In this document: positions 35,701-47,099 of the stretch, in pieces
Layout of the letters: every line of letters begins with the position of its first letter
Numbering within the stretch: position 1 is the stretch's first letter
Assembly (NCBI GenBank): GCA_029204225.1
Contig: CM055093.1
Span: 30,265,777-30,329,776 of the forward strand
Direction: 5' to 3'
DNA length: 64,000 nucleotides
Source: Diphasiastrum complanatum
Taxonomy: Eukaryota > Streptophyta > Lycopodiopsida > Lycopodiales > Lycopodiaceae
The notes under the pieces: model-generated
What the model was told of the DNA's origin: nothing
What the model saw: only the letters and a program-made list of their open reading frames with translations
Database searches by the model: none
Position numbers and translations under genes: made by a program

Positions 35701-36224
35701 GGTTTAGAAATAATCTCTGATTCACCTACCTACAAAAAGGAAGGCCTATCTGATGGCAACAAACCACCAAGGTGATGGTTCAACCATCCAGACACTCGAA
35801 ACGTGTATGTGCCGCCTACGGAGTTGGAGATGGATCTATCCAGATTTATCCCAAGAGATGTGAATGCCAATAAGTTATTGTAACCCGGAATGTTCTTCCT
35901 AAAATGAGCTCCTATATCATTGGAGGATGTGTACAAATGAAATAGCTCAGAAGGCGGCGATGGCATCAAAGGCAAACACACCTTGCTTTTCATGCAGCAG
36001 AAACGGCTATTCCTTTCGATTTTCCATCTCAAGGCTGAACAATAATCACATGTAAACTCCATCCATCCCAAATCATGATGGGATGGAGTCGGGAGCGATC
36101 TGCCCACCTCAAATAATCTACCAACCCTATCTAGAGCTCTCTTCTTCGTCTGAAATCTATGCCCCCATCGTTTAGCTCTAGCTAATCTAGACTTTGCCTC
36201 TGGAGTCCTATATGATGGGTTCAC
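32760..36224 (-). pseudogene. Helitron Rep relic, helicase missing
   Basis: Antisense order: N-terminal region 36224-35730 with EFTCDYCSALRWK-type cysteine sequence and YNNLLAFTSLGINLDRSIS; 35725-35216 with QFNVPMSNEIAVLMP; then SSDLFIMMTANPNWLEVRRE near 34850-34910 (first Rep motif). The HUH motif EFQKRGLPHAH (H-A-H about 33725-33733) follows, then KPITVGDYDRIVCAKIPMKE, MHGPCGTSFSNAQCMKDG and VKYLYKYVYKG near 33311-33345, the tyrosine motif of Rep. Next are QFLYARYFSASESCWRLLG and RMYFVHPFEEKRFY, fading out near 32760. Stops, frameshifts and deletions are frequent. The PIF1-type helicase domain that should follow is absent. The HUH region is separated from the first motif by a roughly 0.9-kb insertion (33785-34710). 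Rep would nick and join DNA for rolling-circle transposition; this copy is dead. Confidence 0.85.
33785..34710. mobile_element. Approximate insertion within the Helitron relic
   Basis: Helitron coding stops after a sequence like GIFGRIIDRLHVVE near 34715 and resumes just before EFQKRGLPHAH near 33770, positions that are adjacent in intact Rep proteins. The intervening DNA shows no Helitron similarity. Its ends share a weak inverted similarity (TCAGATTCGCAAAACTTT against AAGATGTTCGCGAACTTG). No target duplication was confirmed and the boundaries are estimates. Confidence 0.45.
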
Positions 36225-36360
36225 ACAAACAAATCCGAATTTCTGAGGTTAGATTAGTGTGATTTTGTGTTCTTTTTGCCGTTTTTTCGAGATTTTGCCG
36301 TTTTTTTGATTATTTTTTTTTTGCTTGTACGAAAAAAAATAAAACAAAAACTAAAAAAAT

Positions 36361-36640
36361 TGAAAAAGAACCTAAGCCTCGCTGGTGAGCGACTCTATCT
36401 TTCAGATAGCCTCCTCCCACGACTGCGACGGTTCTATTCTCTTTAAAATTAAAAATTGGAAAAGAACCTAAGCCTCGCTAGTGAGTGACTCTATCTTTCA
36501 GATAGCCTCCTTCCACGACTGCGACGGTTCTATTCCCTTTAAAACTAAAAATTGGAAAAGATCCTAAGCCTCGCTGGTGAGTGACTCTATGTTTTAGATA
36601 GCCTCCTCCCACAATTGCGATGGTTCTATTCTCTTAAACA
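36361..36640. repeat. 96-bp tandem repeat, three units
   Basis: Units start at about 36361, 36457 and 36553 and contain CCTAAGCCTCGCTGGTGAG, CAGATAGCCTCCTCCCACGA and GCGACGGTTCTATTC. Similarity is high, with a handful of changes. The tract lies upstream of the Helitron coding start on its strand. Confidence 0.9.
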
Positions 36641-36894
36641 AAAAAAAACCGTAAAAAAAATCATAAAAAAAAGACCTTGAAAAATAAATCGTAAAAAAAA
36701 ATAAAGACCGTAAAAAAAATCGTAAAATAAAATAAAATAAATTAAATTAGCACAAGTCTCTTTGGTGAGTGATCTCCATATCAGTTACCATCCGTCATTC
36801 ATTTTCATTTTTCTTGTCCATTTCCATTCAATCTATCATCCGCTCTCTCATCTGTTAAATTCATTTCTATTTTACTTTTCAATCCTTACTGATC

Positions 36895-36960
36895 AATCTT
36901 TTTACTTACTCTTTTCTCTTCTTCTTCTTCTTCTTCTTCTTCTTCTCCTTCTTCTTCTCC
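36895..36960. repeat. (TTC)n tract
   Basis: Imperfect CTT/TTC trinucleotide repeat followed by a poly-A run. It ends the recognisable gypsy gag piece to its right. Confidence 0.8.
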
Positions 36961-36984
36961 ATCTTTAAAAAAAAAAAATATTTG

Positions 36985-37330
36985 GAACACCAGTGTCATT
37001 GAGCAAACCTTGAAGCAATTCACCAACCAGCTACTTTGCACATTGTGGGGGAACAGGTGGAGATAGTGGAGAAACACTGGACTGTAATGATAGTGTAGCA
37101 ATCTGGGCAGAAAGAGCAGTGAACGTCTTTCGTAACTCCTAGTGTAAATCAGTGCGTACATCACTCATGGCTTCCCTAAGATGATCTCGGAATTCATGTC
37201 GTACTTTGTCAAGGTAAGTGGAAGACGGTATGCGAGGCTCAGAAGATGTAGGGAAGTATCCATGGTCAAGAAATGCAGGAAGTGAAGAGAGTGTAAAAAA
37301 ATCTTAATATCGGAAGGAGCGGACTTTTGT
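36985..37330 (-). pseudogene. Ty3/gypsy gag N-terminal fragment
   Basis: The antisense frame reads PAFLDHGYFPTSSEPRIPSS, then VRHEFRDHLREAMSDVRTDL, a stop, and KTFTALSAQIATLSLQSS. This charged, coiled segment resembles the N-terminal part of the gag at 60773 (RRIEDTLSSLTLRLDTV...). The call rests mainly on position, since it follows an LTR, primer site and leader on the same strand. The rest of gag and pol are lost; a pyrimidine tract and the Helitron region follow. Confidence 0.5.
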
Positions 37331-37489
37331 CGTCACCCCAAATACGCTTTAGGTACACAAACGACACTAAGAGCAAGAAAGGAAATGACAAATGTCAAGA
37401 AAAAGTGTGGAAAGCAAGGAAAAATCAGCAAAGATACCTCTCGATAGAGCTCCAAGCGTGTGCAAAGAGCTGACTGGAAAATGTGACCA

Positions 37490-37690
37490 CAAGGAGAATG
37501 AAAGTGGGCACTGGACAGCCTCCAATCAATGTTGAAAATATGGCTGAAAATCTGTGGAAAACGTGATGAAATAGGACGATGGACAGCCTCCAATCAAAAC
37601 TAAAATATGGCTGAAACTCTGCTAGAACAATGGCTGAAAAATGTGATGAAGTAGGGCGCTGGACAGCCTCCAATCAATGCTGAAAAGATG
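37490..37690 (-). repeat. Leader minisatellite of the gypsy element
   Basis: GGACAGCCTCCAATCAA recurs at about 37513, 37581 and 37661 (spacing 68-80 bp), each with GGCTGAAA and GATGAAGTAGGGCGCT-like words between. Read antisense it is the same repeat as in the leader of the element at 59364-63882, where it reads GGAGGCTGTCCAGCGCCCTA. Confidence 0.8.
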
Positions 37691-38010
37691 GCTGAGAATC
37701 CTTTCCCTGAATCAAATGGAGGATCAAAAAAAAAAAAAAAAGGGAAAAGGATTTGGAACTTGGGCGCCGGAAATAATCTGCCCAAAAAAAAAAAAAAATT
37801 CGGCCGCCAAATTTAGCGAAAGTACTTCCGCTAACTATCTGCTAAATCTTCGCCAAGGAAAATGCTCTGATGAGAGTTGGTCCTCCTCCAAACTGTGCTG
37901 AATGCTGCTGAAGCACAGAGACGAAAGCCCTCAACAAAGAGAGAAAAATCAGCAAGGAAAATGGGCACCCAAGTAAAAAATCAGATCTGAAATTCAGCAA
38001 TCAGTACAGT

Positions 38011-38022
38011 GCTCTGATACCA
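38011..38022 (-). promoter_or_regulatory. Primer-binding site, initiator Met tRNA
   Basis: On the minus strand this reads TGGTATCAGAGC, the standard plant LTR-retrotransposon primer site complementary to the 3' end of initiator methionine tRNA. It directly abuts the end of the LTR at 38023. Confidence 0.9.
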
Positions 38023-38412
38023 AGTTATGATCAAAATCTCAGGTGTTGAGTCAATGAAGCATAAAAGACAGCAATAGACTAAAGCCCTACAAGCAATAGA
38101 CAAGACAATAGGTTCTCCCACGAAGAGCCCAAGCAATACCAATCAATAATCTGAAAAATGAGTGTACAAATGCCCCTATAAATACCCTACCAATGAACCC
38201 TAAAATAGGAATTCAAAAGTAAAGGGAGGCAAAATGTGGAGGGAAAATAGTGCGCCCTCCTACGGACCCCCACTCCACATATAACCATATAATAAGGGCC
38301 CAAGGCCAGTCAATGTCATAAAAAAGGACCCAGTGCTGGTCATAAGCATATAAAAAGGCTCTGGGGCCTGTACATGACTAATATAAAATGCGTAACCAGA
38401 AGTTGACAGGCA
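38023..38412 (-). mobile_element. Gypsy 5' LTR, partly truncated
   Basis: Read antisense it ends ...CATAACT directly before the primer site. It shares about 240 bp at very high similarity with the LTR at 46640-46959. A TATTTATAGGG-type TATA region lies near 38178. Its upstream end (38412) lacks roughly the first 70-80 bp seen in the other copy, so the LTR is truncated or recombined there. Confidence 0.8.
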
Positions 38413-38684
38413 TACACTAGTAATAGATTCCCCTTAGGATCTTTCACAAAATAGACTGGTAGGCTATTATGCTCCCCCATTGAGTTCGGTGACATGTAAG
38501 AGGATATAACCAAAACTTCTACCTTGCCACTGTTTGTTAAAGAAACTTGTGATTTAGATGGATCAATCTGACATCCATCCTTCTGGTGAGCTCCTTGTCG
38601 GCTTGATTATGCTTTTGACCATTGAACTGCTGGATCTTGCTGTTGACGAACTTGTTGCTCTGCATTTTGTCCTTAATAAGCGCA

Positions 38685-39061
38685 CATTAGAGGAGTTCTA
38701 AATCCAAAAAAGACCCTTTGTAAAGATTCTTTTTATATTTTTTCTCAATTTTTTCTTACACATGGACCAATCAAAACACTCAAATTTGAAATCTACGTAA
38801 CGTAACTTTTTGAGTCCACATTTTGATTCGACACTAAAAATGGCATAACTTTTTAGTGGTAAGTCCGAATTTAGCGGAGTTTGGTGCATTGGAAAGCGCT
38901 CGACAAGGGCTTTCCAATGATATATACATGATATACTTATGAGCTATGATTAAAAAGTTATGGCAAGTCAAAAGTATTAGTGTTATAATATTTTAATAAT
39001 ATAAACTACATCTTGCACGAATTCTTAAAGGGTCTTTTTGGAGCTCAAAACTCTTTTAATG
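38685..39061. mobile_element. 377-bp foldback element, family copy 2
   Basis: The left end CATTAGAGGAGTTCTAAATC and the right end (other strand) CATTAAAAGAGTTTTGAGCT continue into CCAAAAA(A)GACC. The first 110 bp also align with copy 1 at 12077, including ACATGGACCAATCAAAA. A local hairpin TTGGAAAGCGCTC...GGGCTTTCCAA lies inside. It is a shorter derivative of the 819-bp element, with no coding capacity. Confidence 0.75.
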
Positions 39062-39062
39062 G

Positions 39063-39553
39063 ATTCTTGATTGGACACATGGTACTTGGATGATCTCCAA
39101 AGCATAAGGTACATTTGTCCTTTTCAAGAAACTTAATAGAGTGAGCATAAGCATGCTGACAACTTCACAACACTCTAATCTACTCTTCCTCTCTACCTTA
39201 GACTCCAACTCCAGCGTTCTATACATGACATTGCCACGCACGTGCTTTGGCATGACAACCCCCCTTGAACTACCCACACCACCAACACTAACAGTCAACA
39301 TGTGCTCGACGCTTTGCAAGTTTGAGACCAAACTTGTGGTCGAACATGTCGCCTCCTCAACGACACGAACTACAAGTGCAAGCGACAATGCCCTACGCAC
39401 TGCCTGTCGCTTCCTATTCAACCTCCTCCTCCTTGCAGATTGGCTCTCACCCTCCGGAGTGATGTACGAAAGGGTTGCTCCACACACAATCGGGAGTGTC
39501 CATGTCATGGAATCACTCCCTCGAATGCAAAACACCTGCAACAATTGGAACAA
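39063..39553 (-). pseudogene. Zinc-knuckle ORF fragment, family uncertain
   Basis: An open antisense frame begins near 39553 and contains TPEGESQSARRRRLNRKRQA, a strongly basic stretch, then CSTTSLVSNLQSVEHMLTVS. Near 39110 a one-base frame change gives EKDKCTLCFGDHPSTMCPIK, a C-x2-C-x3-H-x4-C zinc-knuckle-like motif. It ends at the right tip of the foldback element at 39061, which therefore appears to have inserted in or next to it. The basic segment faintly resembles the start of some transposon polyproteins, but no family is certain. Confidence 0.35.
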
Positions 39554-39561
39554 TTATATCA

Positions 39562-40918
<1,357 letters not shown>

Positions 40919-41526
40919 GCTCAATTCTCTTAAATTGTCATCTTTTAAGAGAGTGATGCATTTTCCACTTATTTAATGAAAGCAGGATATTCATCATTCT
41001 ACCTAAGATCATATGGTATGGAGTCCGTATATATTGAACATCAAAATAGGTCTCCATGCTTAGCTGCATTGAGAAAGGTAAACAACGACTCAAGGATCCA
41101 AGCACTCTCTCTTCTCTATGATCTGTATCACTCTTCTGATGTCTCCCAGTTCTCAAGTTGATTAATATGGTATTAGAGTCTGATGTAGACCCTGACGCGT
41201 GCTCAGAATGACACACTTTGACATGCAATTGAACATAGAAACTGTTGCAAGATCTAATTACAACCCACATGCCAATCATATGATGCAGTTATAGAATATT
41301 AAAAAATTAGCAAGCTTTCATCCAACGAAAGTGCAGGAGAAAAACATAGAAATGTTATACGCTAAGAGCCATTATCTTTTAGCAAAGATACTATGTCTGT
41401 CCATGAAGCAAATAGCCAAACTCCTTGGTTTATGTTTGCCATGACACCTCTTTGATGCTTAACTACTGACCTTCACATCCACCTTCATTTTGTTCACGTG
41501 GATCTGATACCTTTATGACTGCCTAC

Positions 41527-41528
<2 letters not shown>

Positions 41529-41610
<82 letters not shown>
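41529..41610. repeat. (GA)n microsatellite
   Basis: About 41 GA units directly before the first copy of the 275-bp duplicated block. Confidence 0.95.
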
Positions 41611-41613
<3 letters not shown>

Positions 41614-42364
41614 TATGTACGTATCTATCTTCTTCCTATTTTATAGCTGGCCTCCGACTGAGGAGCTTTTTCTTCCATTTGTGCACAGCTACTTAACCAA
41701 CATGCATATTTTGAGAAAAAGGACTGGTGGAAGGATGATGCCGGAGGCAGAGAAAGAGAGAATTGCATAGTTTGTAGTGGTAGAAAAAATGTTTTTGCAG
41801 TTGAAGGTTGAAGGAAGTGAAGAGCATACACTCCTTTGGTGAGGCTGAAGTCTGAGGATATGTACAAAGAGCAGAGCTTGTCCCAAAGGGTGACATCCAC
41901 ACAAAATAATCGATGATCACCCAATAATTATACCATGTCTGCCAGCCTGTCAGAGAGAGTTGCCTTCCATTCTAGAGCTCTCTTCGCCCCTCCCTCTAGT
42001 CTGTTTGTCTGATTTAGAACGTAATCGTTTTCACATTCCAGAGAGAGTGAATGAGTGAGTGAGATAGAGAGAGAGAGAGTGAGCGAGAGCATGTATATAT
42101 GTACGTATCTATCTTCCTCCTATTTTGTAGCTGGCCTCCGATTGAGGGGCTTTTGCTTCCATTTGTGCACAGCTACTTAACCAACGTGCATGTTTTGAGA
42201 ATAGGAGTGGTGGAAGGATGATGTCGGAGGCAGAAAAAGAGAGAATGCATAGTTTGCAGTGGTAGAAAAAAACATTTTTGCAGCTGAAGGTTGAAGGAAG
42301 GGAAGAGAGATCAAACACTCCTCTGGTGAGGCTGAAGTCTGAGGATATGTACAAAGAGTGGTAC

Positions 42365-42366
<2 letters not shown>
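41611..42366. repeat. Two-copy direct duplication, about 280 bp
   Basis: Copies at about 41611-41890 and 42090-42366 share ATGTACGTATCTATCTTC-like starts, GTGCACAGCTACTTAACCAA, GGTGGAAGGATGATG and GAGGCTGAAGTCTGAGGATA. They differ at roughly one base in ten. Each is preceded by a GA-rich tract. Both copies retain an antisense frame ending in SEASYKIG, but I see no family match and do not call it a gene. Confidence 0.85.

Positions 42367-42451
<85 letters not shown>
42367..42451. repeat. (GA)n microsatellite
   Basis: About 42 GA units between the end of the second 280-bp copy and the first copy of the next duplicated block. Confidence 0.95.
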
Positions 42452-42456
<5 letters not shown>

Positions 42457-42822
42457 GGAGAGCCTGGACAGTCAGAGTCGCGATCCTGATATTGATCCAC
42501 ACTTGCCTGCTCGCGATCCTGGTATCTATCCACAGCCTCCTCCTTGTTGTAGATCTTTGTCTGTGATTTATCTATAGATTGAGTACTTGTCTGCACTCGG
42601 GTAGGACTGAATGGGCATATAAATACAATAAATATTGTCCATAAGTACTATATAAAGTCATAGATACAAATATAATTAATGAAACTGTAAGTCATTTTGC
42701 TATTATGAGACTGGGCAAACTCTAAGCATGTTCAGCATTCAAGCCATCAATGAGCTTCTTCTACATACCATTCCGTGTGCATGGTTGCTTTTCTTTGTAG
42801 ACATCTCCCTGAAAGGAGGCTG

Positions 42823-42864
<42 letters not shown>

Positions 42865-42975
42865 CATGGGAGAGAGTCACCTGCCTGCACAGTCACAGTC
42901 ACGATAAATGGTATTGATCCACACTCGTCTACTAGCGATCCTGGTATCTATCCATAGTCTCGATCCTAGTATACA
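42452..42975. repeat. Two-copy direct duplication, about 100 bp
   Basis: Copies at about 42452-42545 and 42863-42965 share TGGGAGAG, ATTGATCCACACT and GCGATCCTGGTATCTATCCA. Each follows a (GA)n tract; the second follows (GA)n at 42832-42862. Confidence 0.8.
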
Positions 42976-44553
42976 AACTTGATATTGATCTAGTATAGAT
43001 CCACAGTGGAGAAGTGTGAGTGAAATTTAAAGTGATTGTAAGCAAATTATCTGCCAATATTGATAAATCGCGACCCCCAAATCACTCGGGAGTATCAATT
43101 CACAATTCTCAAATTTTTTGGCCTTGCCTTGCAAAGGCAACAAAGGCAATACTATGTGTTGAGGTCGGTCAATGGAGTTTAAATAAAAGTCAACATTATA
43201 GGCAAAATGGTTGTGGTATACTGAACATTTAAAGTTTGCACCTTTGGGGAGGCCTAAAATAGTGTGTATGCATGGGAAAAGTTAGAAGTGATTTGCAATC
43301 AAGGAAAGCATGAAAAACATGATCCTCCTTGATTGTTTGCATAAGAGAAAATTCTCCAAAAAGCATGTAGTTTGCATGAGGAATGAGTGGCATAGGAGGA
43401 ATACATGCAACACATCATTGGTGCATGATTAGCGTTAAAATTAAAGCAAATAGATATCAACAACTTTTTAGCTTTTTGAAAATCAGTTACACGAGAGAGA
43501 TTAAATATCTGGAAATGAAGTTCATGGAAGTCTAATCTGCACAGTCTGAATTTGTAGATACAGTGGCGGAGCTCTCCAACGTCCAAATTTGCAATTCTCT
43601 TCAACGCAACTCTTTAGAGTCCGAATTTGTAAATATGTTCAACGCAGCTTTTCAAAGATAATAAGGAAGATTGGTCAGAGCGAGGCTGTAGATCCGAATG
43701 TTTTTTCTCATGTAAGGTGTGCTGCTATGTGTAGATATGAAAGGGCAAATTATGTTTCTTAGATGTGTTTTATAATCCAAAAGGAATGTTTTCCAGCTAC
43801 GGAGAAGGAATAATGAGGTGATTTCTCCTCTTCGATACTGGATAATGATTGCTCTCATGCATTTGATTTTTGTTCTGCATGTCAGATTCTTCTTCTTTCA
43901 ATCTTGTAACTCCAAACTCATTACTTTTACAGAGATATAAGGACTATTTAATAATAGAGTACTAATGCCAGCCATAAACCTTTGTTCCCAACCATTTTAT
44001 TGGTAGATAGATGAGCGAGTATGCCATCCAGATCGTCCATGTAACCCTACTATGTGCAATGCCAGGACCCGTGTGCTGAAGTTAGCTAGGATATTAGCAT
44101 AGAACAAGACCCATATAAAATCAAGCATAACATTGCATACTGAATCAGACATAGCATTTGCAAGTGCATGCAACTACAAGAACTATAAAGACAAAGAGAT
44201 CATGCAATGAAATTCTCCAGATCATGCATTGAACGGAGCAAAGGGAAATATCAAGTAGTACCACGGAGGATGTAAAAGTGTAAATCTCAATTTAAGTATT
44301 GAAAAGCCTCTCGGCCCCATGATTTTCTCATAATCTAGATTACTAAATTTCATTGGCCGATAGTTTGCACGACGGAAGGACCTTCTTCATCTCTGAATTC
44401 ACCTTCAGTTAACCAAAAAGATAGTTTGTGGTCTTGAATATGCTCGCCTCTGGATTGCATTTATCTGGTTACGGTTACCAAGAAACTTAGGGAAGCTTTT
44501 TTTACGATATTTGCATTCTTGTTGACAGTTTTCTATATTGTTTATGCATGTAG
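42976..44553. other. Stretch without recognised gene
   Basis: Open frames of up to about 100 codons exist on both strands without known motifs or splice context. Part may be the intron upstream of the NRAMP-like exon at 44554. Confidence 0.4.
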
Positions 44554-44637
44554 AAGCGTGGTTGGAAAATGCTCTTGGCATATGTTGGTCTTGGGTTTCT
44601 GGTGTGCATAGCTTATATAGATCCTAGAAATTGTGAG
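44554..44637 (+). pseudogene. NRAMP metal-transporter exon remnant
   Basis: After a GTAG acceptor-like end at 44553 the frame reads WKMLLAYVGLGFLVCIAYID, then PRNCE and a TAG. This matches the first transmembrane helix of plant NRAMP divalent-metal transporters, whose consensus is close to FVGPGFLVSIAYIDPGN. The conserved DPGN metal-binding motif is DPRN here and the GPG is GLG, both expected to destroy transport. No other NRAMP exons were found nearby on this strand, so it is a fragment or a mostly deleted pseudogene. Family assignment is confident because the motif is highly diagnostic; function is not retained. Confidence 0.7.
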
Positions 44638-44829
44638 TAGCTTGCCAGAGAACCTTAACGTTGATGCTATTCTCACATGAAGGAAGAAAGCGCTTCGGCC
44701 TCATTCTAATAGCTATACTTGAAATTAGCAGTTGTGTGAAGAAAGTTAAACTTAGAAAGTTCAGTGTTCTGTTTCAGTATGATAATCTTGACAAAATTTT
44801 ACAGCAAATTCAATCCCAATCAATCCTAA

Positions 44830-45489
44830 AAGTGATGTAGGATGCACAAATAAAAGATCTAACTTCCAAACTATGAGCTAGAATCAAGACTAGTTACCAA
44901 AACTAGCAATTTTGGCATTTAACTTCACATTAGGCACATAGATTTGATCAAGTGAACCAAAGTAAAGTACAGCAAGCTTCTCAGACCTATAAACAAGTTC
45001 AGTACCTTCCAATCCAAGCAATTAATGCATAAAAACACTCACATCCAATAGCTAGAACTCGCCACCAAAAGACAATGATGATAGAAGTGGAAAAACTCGA
45101 TTTTTATTGATGTTTGGATGGAAATCCCATCATACATTTATACTTTTCAATCTTGGATCTGAACGTTTTAGGTAATCTCTGTACTTATCATAACCTAACC
45201 CTAACATCTAACCTAATAGGTCATTGTATCCACCCTAACTTGGGGTCAAGATCTCAAGATCCCAAAACAATGAAAAACATGCTATTTTTAGCTCCTATTT
45301 TCTCTCTAGCTTATCAAAGCACTATTTGGACTCACTCCAAAGGTGCCACTCCTATGCTAGGTTAGGAATGAGACTTACAAAGAGTATCCTATGCTATTTG
45401 GCACGTGTGACAAGCCACAACATGACCATAATACAATTTACAAGCAATATGACCAAAATTGGTCAAGCTAGAATTGTGAAATTTTAACA
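44830..45489 (-). mobile_element. LTR-like segment of another retrotransposon
   Basis: On the minus strand a purine run GCGAGGAGGAG (45500-45490) is followed by TGTTAAAATTTCAC at 45489, the usual arrangement of polypurine tract and LTR start. Further along the same strand come a TATA-like GTATAAATG near 45140 and AATAAAAATC near 45100, in the order expected for an LTR. The far end near 44830 is a guess; no primer site or second LTR was seen. Confidence 0.5.
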
Positions 45490-45517
45490 CTCCTCCTCGC
45501 AATTTAGCTTGATGAGA

Positions 45518-46636
45518 CTATCCTGGATCAATAATCAATACATGGATAAAAACAATATAACTTCCAAGTTCTTGCTTTGTTGAGTGACTATGATCACTCA
45601 TCATGATAAGAATATGATTTGAGCTCCAAGTTCTCAAATGTAGTGAGAGCTCAATAAGGATTGTCTTCAAGATCCAAGCCTTGTCTTGGGTAGATTGTTG
45701 AATGAATACCTTGGGATGCAAAATGTGAGTCTCCTCCTCAAAATAAACATGAAAAACAGCAGCTTTCCATAAGATCCAACTTTTGTATGAAGCACATACA
45801 ATCAAAGCTTGAGATATCACCATCTTGACTTTATCCACCAAAACAATGAACTCCAACTTGGCATCCTTCCAATGAAGGTCTTCTTTCCTTGGAAATTCAA
45901 GAGTGAATGGATCACAAGATGAGGCCTTTGAATACATATTTGGAACTCCAATCAAAGTAGTAATGATCACTATTTCATGATCATAAGATATAGGATGAAA
46001 AAAAATGTTCATACTAGCATCATCAAAGGACTTTGTCAAATACATGACATCAAACACAAAATAAGATGAGTAAAGGGAGATATGGATAAACTTCCTCGCT
46101 GCTCCTTTCTCTTTACCCAAACCTTCATATTGATGTAGATTCAGGTCTCTTTTCCCTTGAGACAAGTGCTCCTTCTCGGGTTCCTCCTTGATGTCTTTTT
46201 TCTTCATCATGCTCACTCCCTCTTGGTGTTGATGATGAAAACATGGATCCAAACCATGATCTTCTTCAAAACTCTCAAGGACTTTGTTTTCAGGTCTTCA
46301 AACCTGAATGTTCTCCTTCTCAATATGATCTTTCAAGTCAACAAAACAATCACCAAGATTACTTATACCAAATTTACTAGTCCACAATTGACTAGTCCAC
46401 AATTCACTAGCAATTTGCATTACATACTTGTTGAACTTGAAACTAATGAGGCCAAATACTCCTGTATGGATATACGTGTCCTTCAAGGATGATTCACTTA
46501 TTCTCATACAAGGTTCACAATATGCCTCTTTGAAAATGAAGTCAAATTCTTTCAACTTATAAATGAAAATGTCATGCTTACTTCTAGCATACTCAAGAGT
46601 AAGTACATATGACAAACACCTTTCATTCCATACTTT
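45518..46636 (-). CDS. Unidentified ORF upstream of the LTR-like segment, one stop
   Basis: Reading from about 46636 (no clear ATG; the frame is open from the broken LTR edge) one antisense frame runs to the TAG before 45518, interrupted once by a stop at 46298-46300. It includes VWNERCLSYVLTLEYARSKH, FDFIFKEAYCEPCMRISES, GDCFVDLKDHIEKENI, EEDHGLDPCFHHQHQEG, a lysine/glutamate-rich run, and long hydrophobic-aromatic stretches such as YKSWILWKAAVFHVYFEEET. No retroviral domain (RT, integrase, protease) is visible. Its position just before a polypurine tract and LTR start resembles the extra ORFs found near the 3' LTR of some plant gypsy elements. The 5' end is cut by the truncated gypsy LTR at 46640. 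Function unknown. Confidence 0.4.
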
Positions 46637-46639
46637 AGA

Positions 46640-46959
46640 ATTCTACCCTATAAATACCCTACCAATGAACCCTAAAATAGGAATTCAAAAGTAAAGGGAG
46701 GCAAAATGTGGAGGGAAAATAGTGCGCCCTCCTACGGGCCCCCACTCCACATATAACCATATAATAAGGGCCCAAGGCCAGTCAATGTCATAAAAAAGGA
46801 CTCAGTGCGGGTCATAAGCATATAAAAAGGCTCTGGGGCCTGTACATGACTAATATAAAATGCATAACCAGAAATATACGTAACCAACAGTAAATGTAAA
46901 GAGGCATGCGGAATATATGCAGAGTAGCCCAGTAGGCCTGTATCCTGTAGTCCGTAACT
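46640..46959 (-). mobile_element. Gypsy 3' LTR, truncated
   Basis: Read antisense it begins AGTTACGGACTACAGG right after a purine-rich CCAGGGAG (polypurine tract) and runs to TATTTATAGGG, where it stops against the unrelated ORF at 46636. About 240 bp match the LTR at 38023-38412 with only a few differences. Its start agrees with the AGTTA start of the 59364 element. Confidence 0.8.
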
Positions 46960-47099
46960 CTCCCTGGCTATAAAGAACATTGCCCCCAATGTAGGCAAAA
47001 TAAGATAAGAACCAGTGCTAGAGAAAAATAATGCATCAAGATATCCCATCTGAGAAAGGAACGTCAAGAGAAGCCGGAGCATCCCGAGAAGCAATGGTA

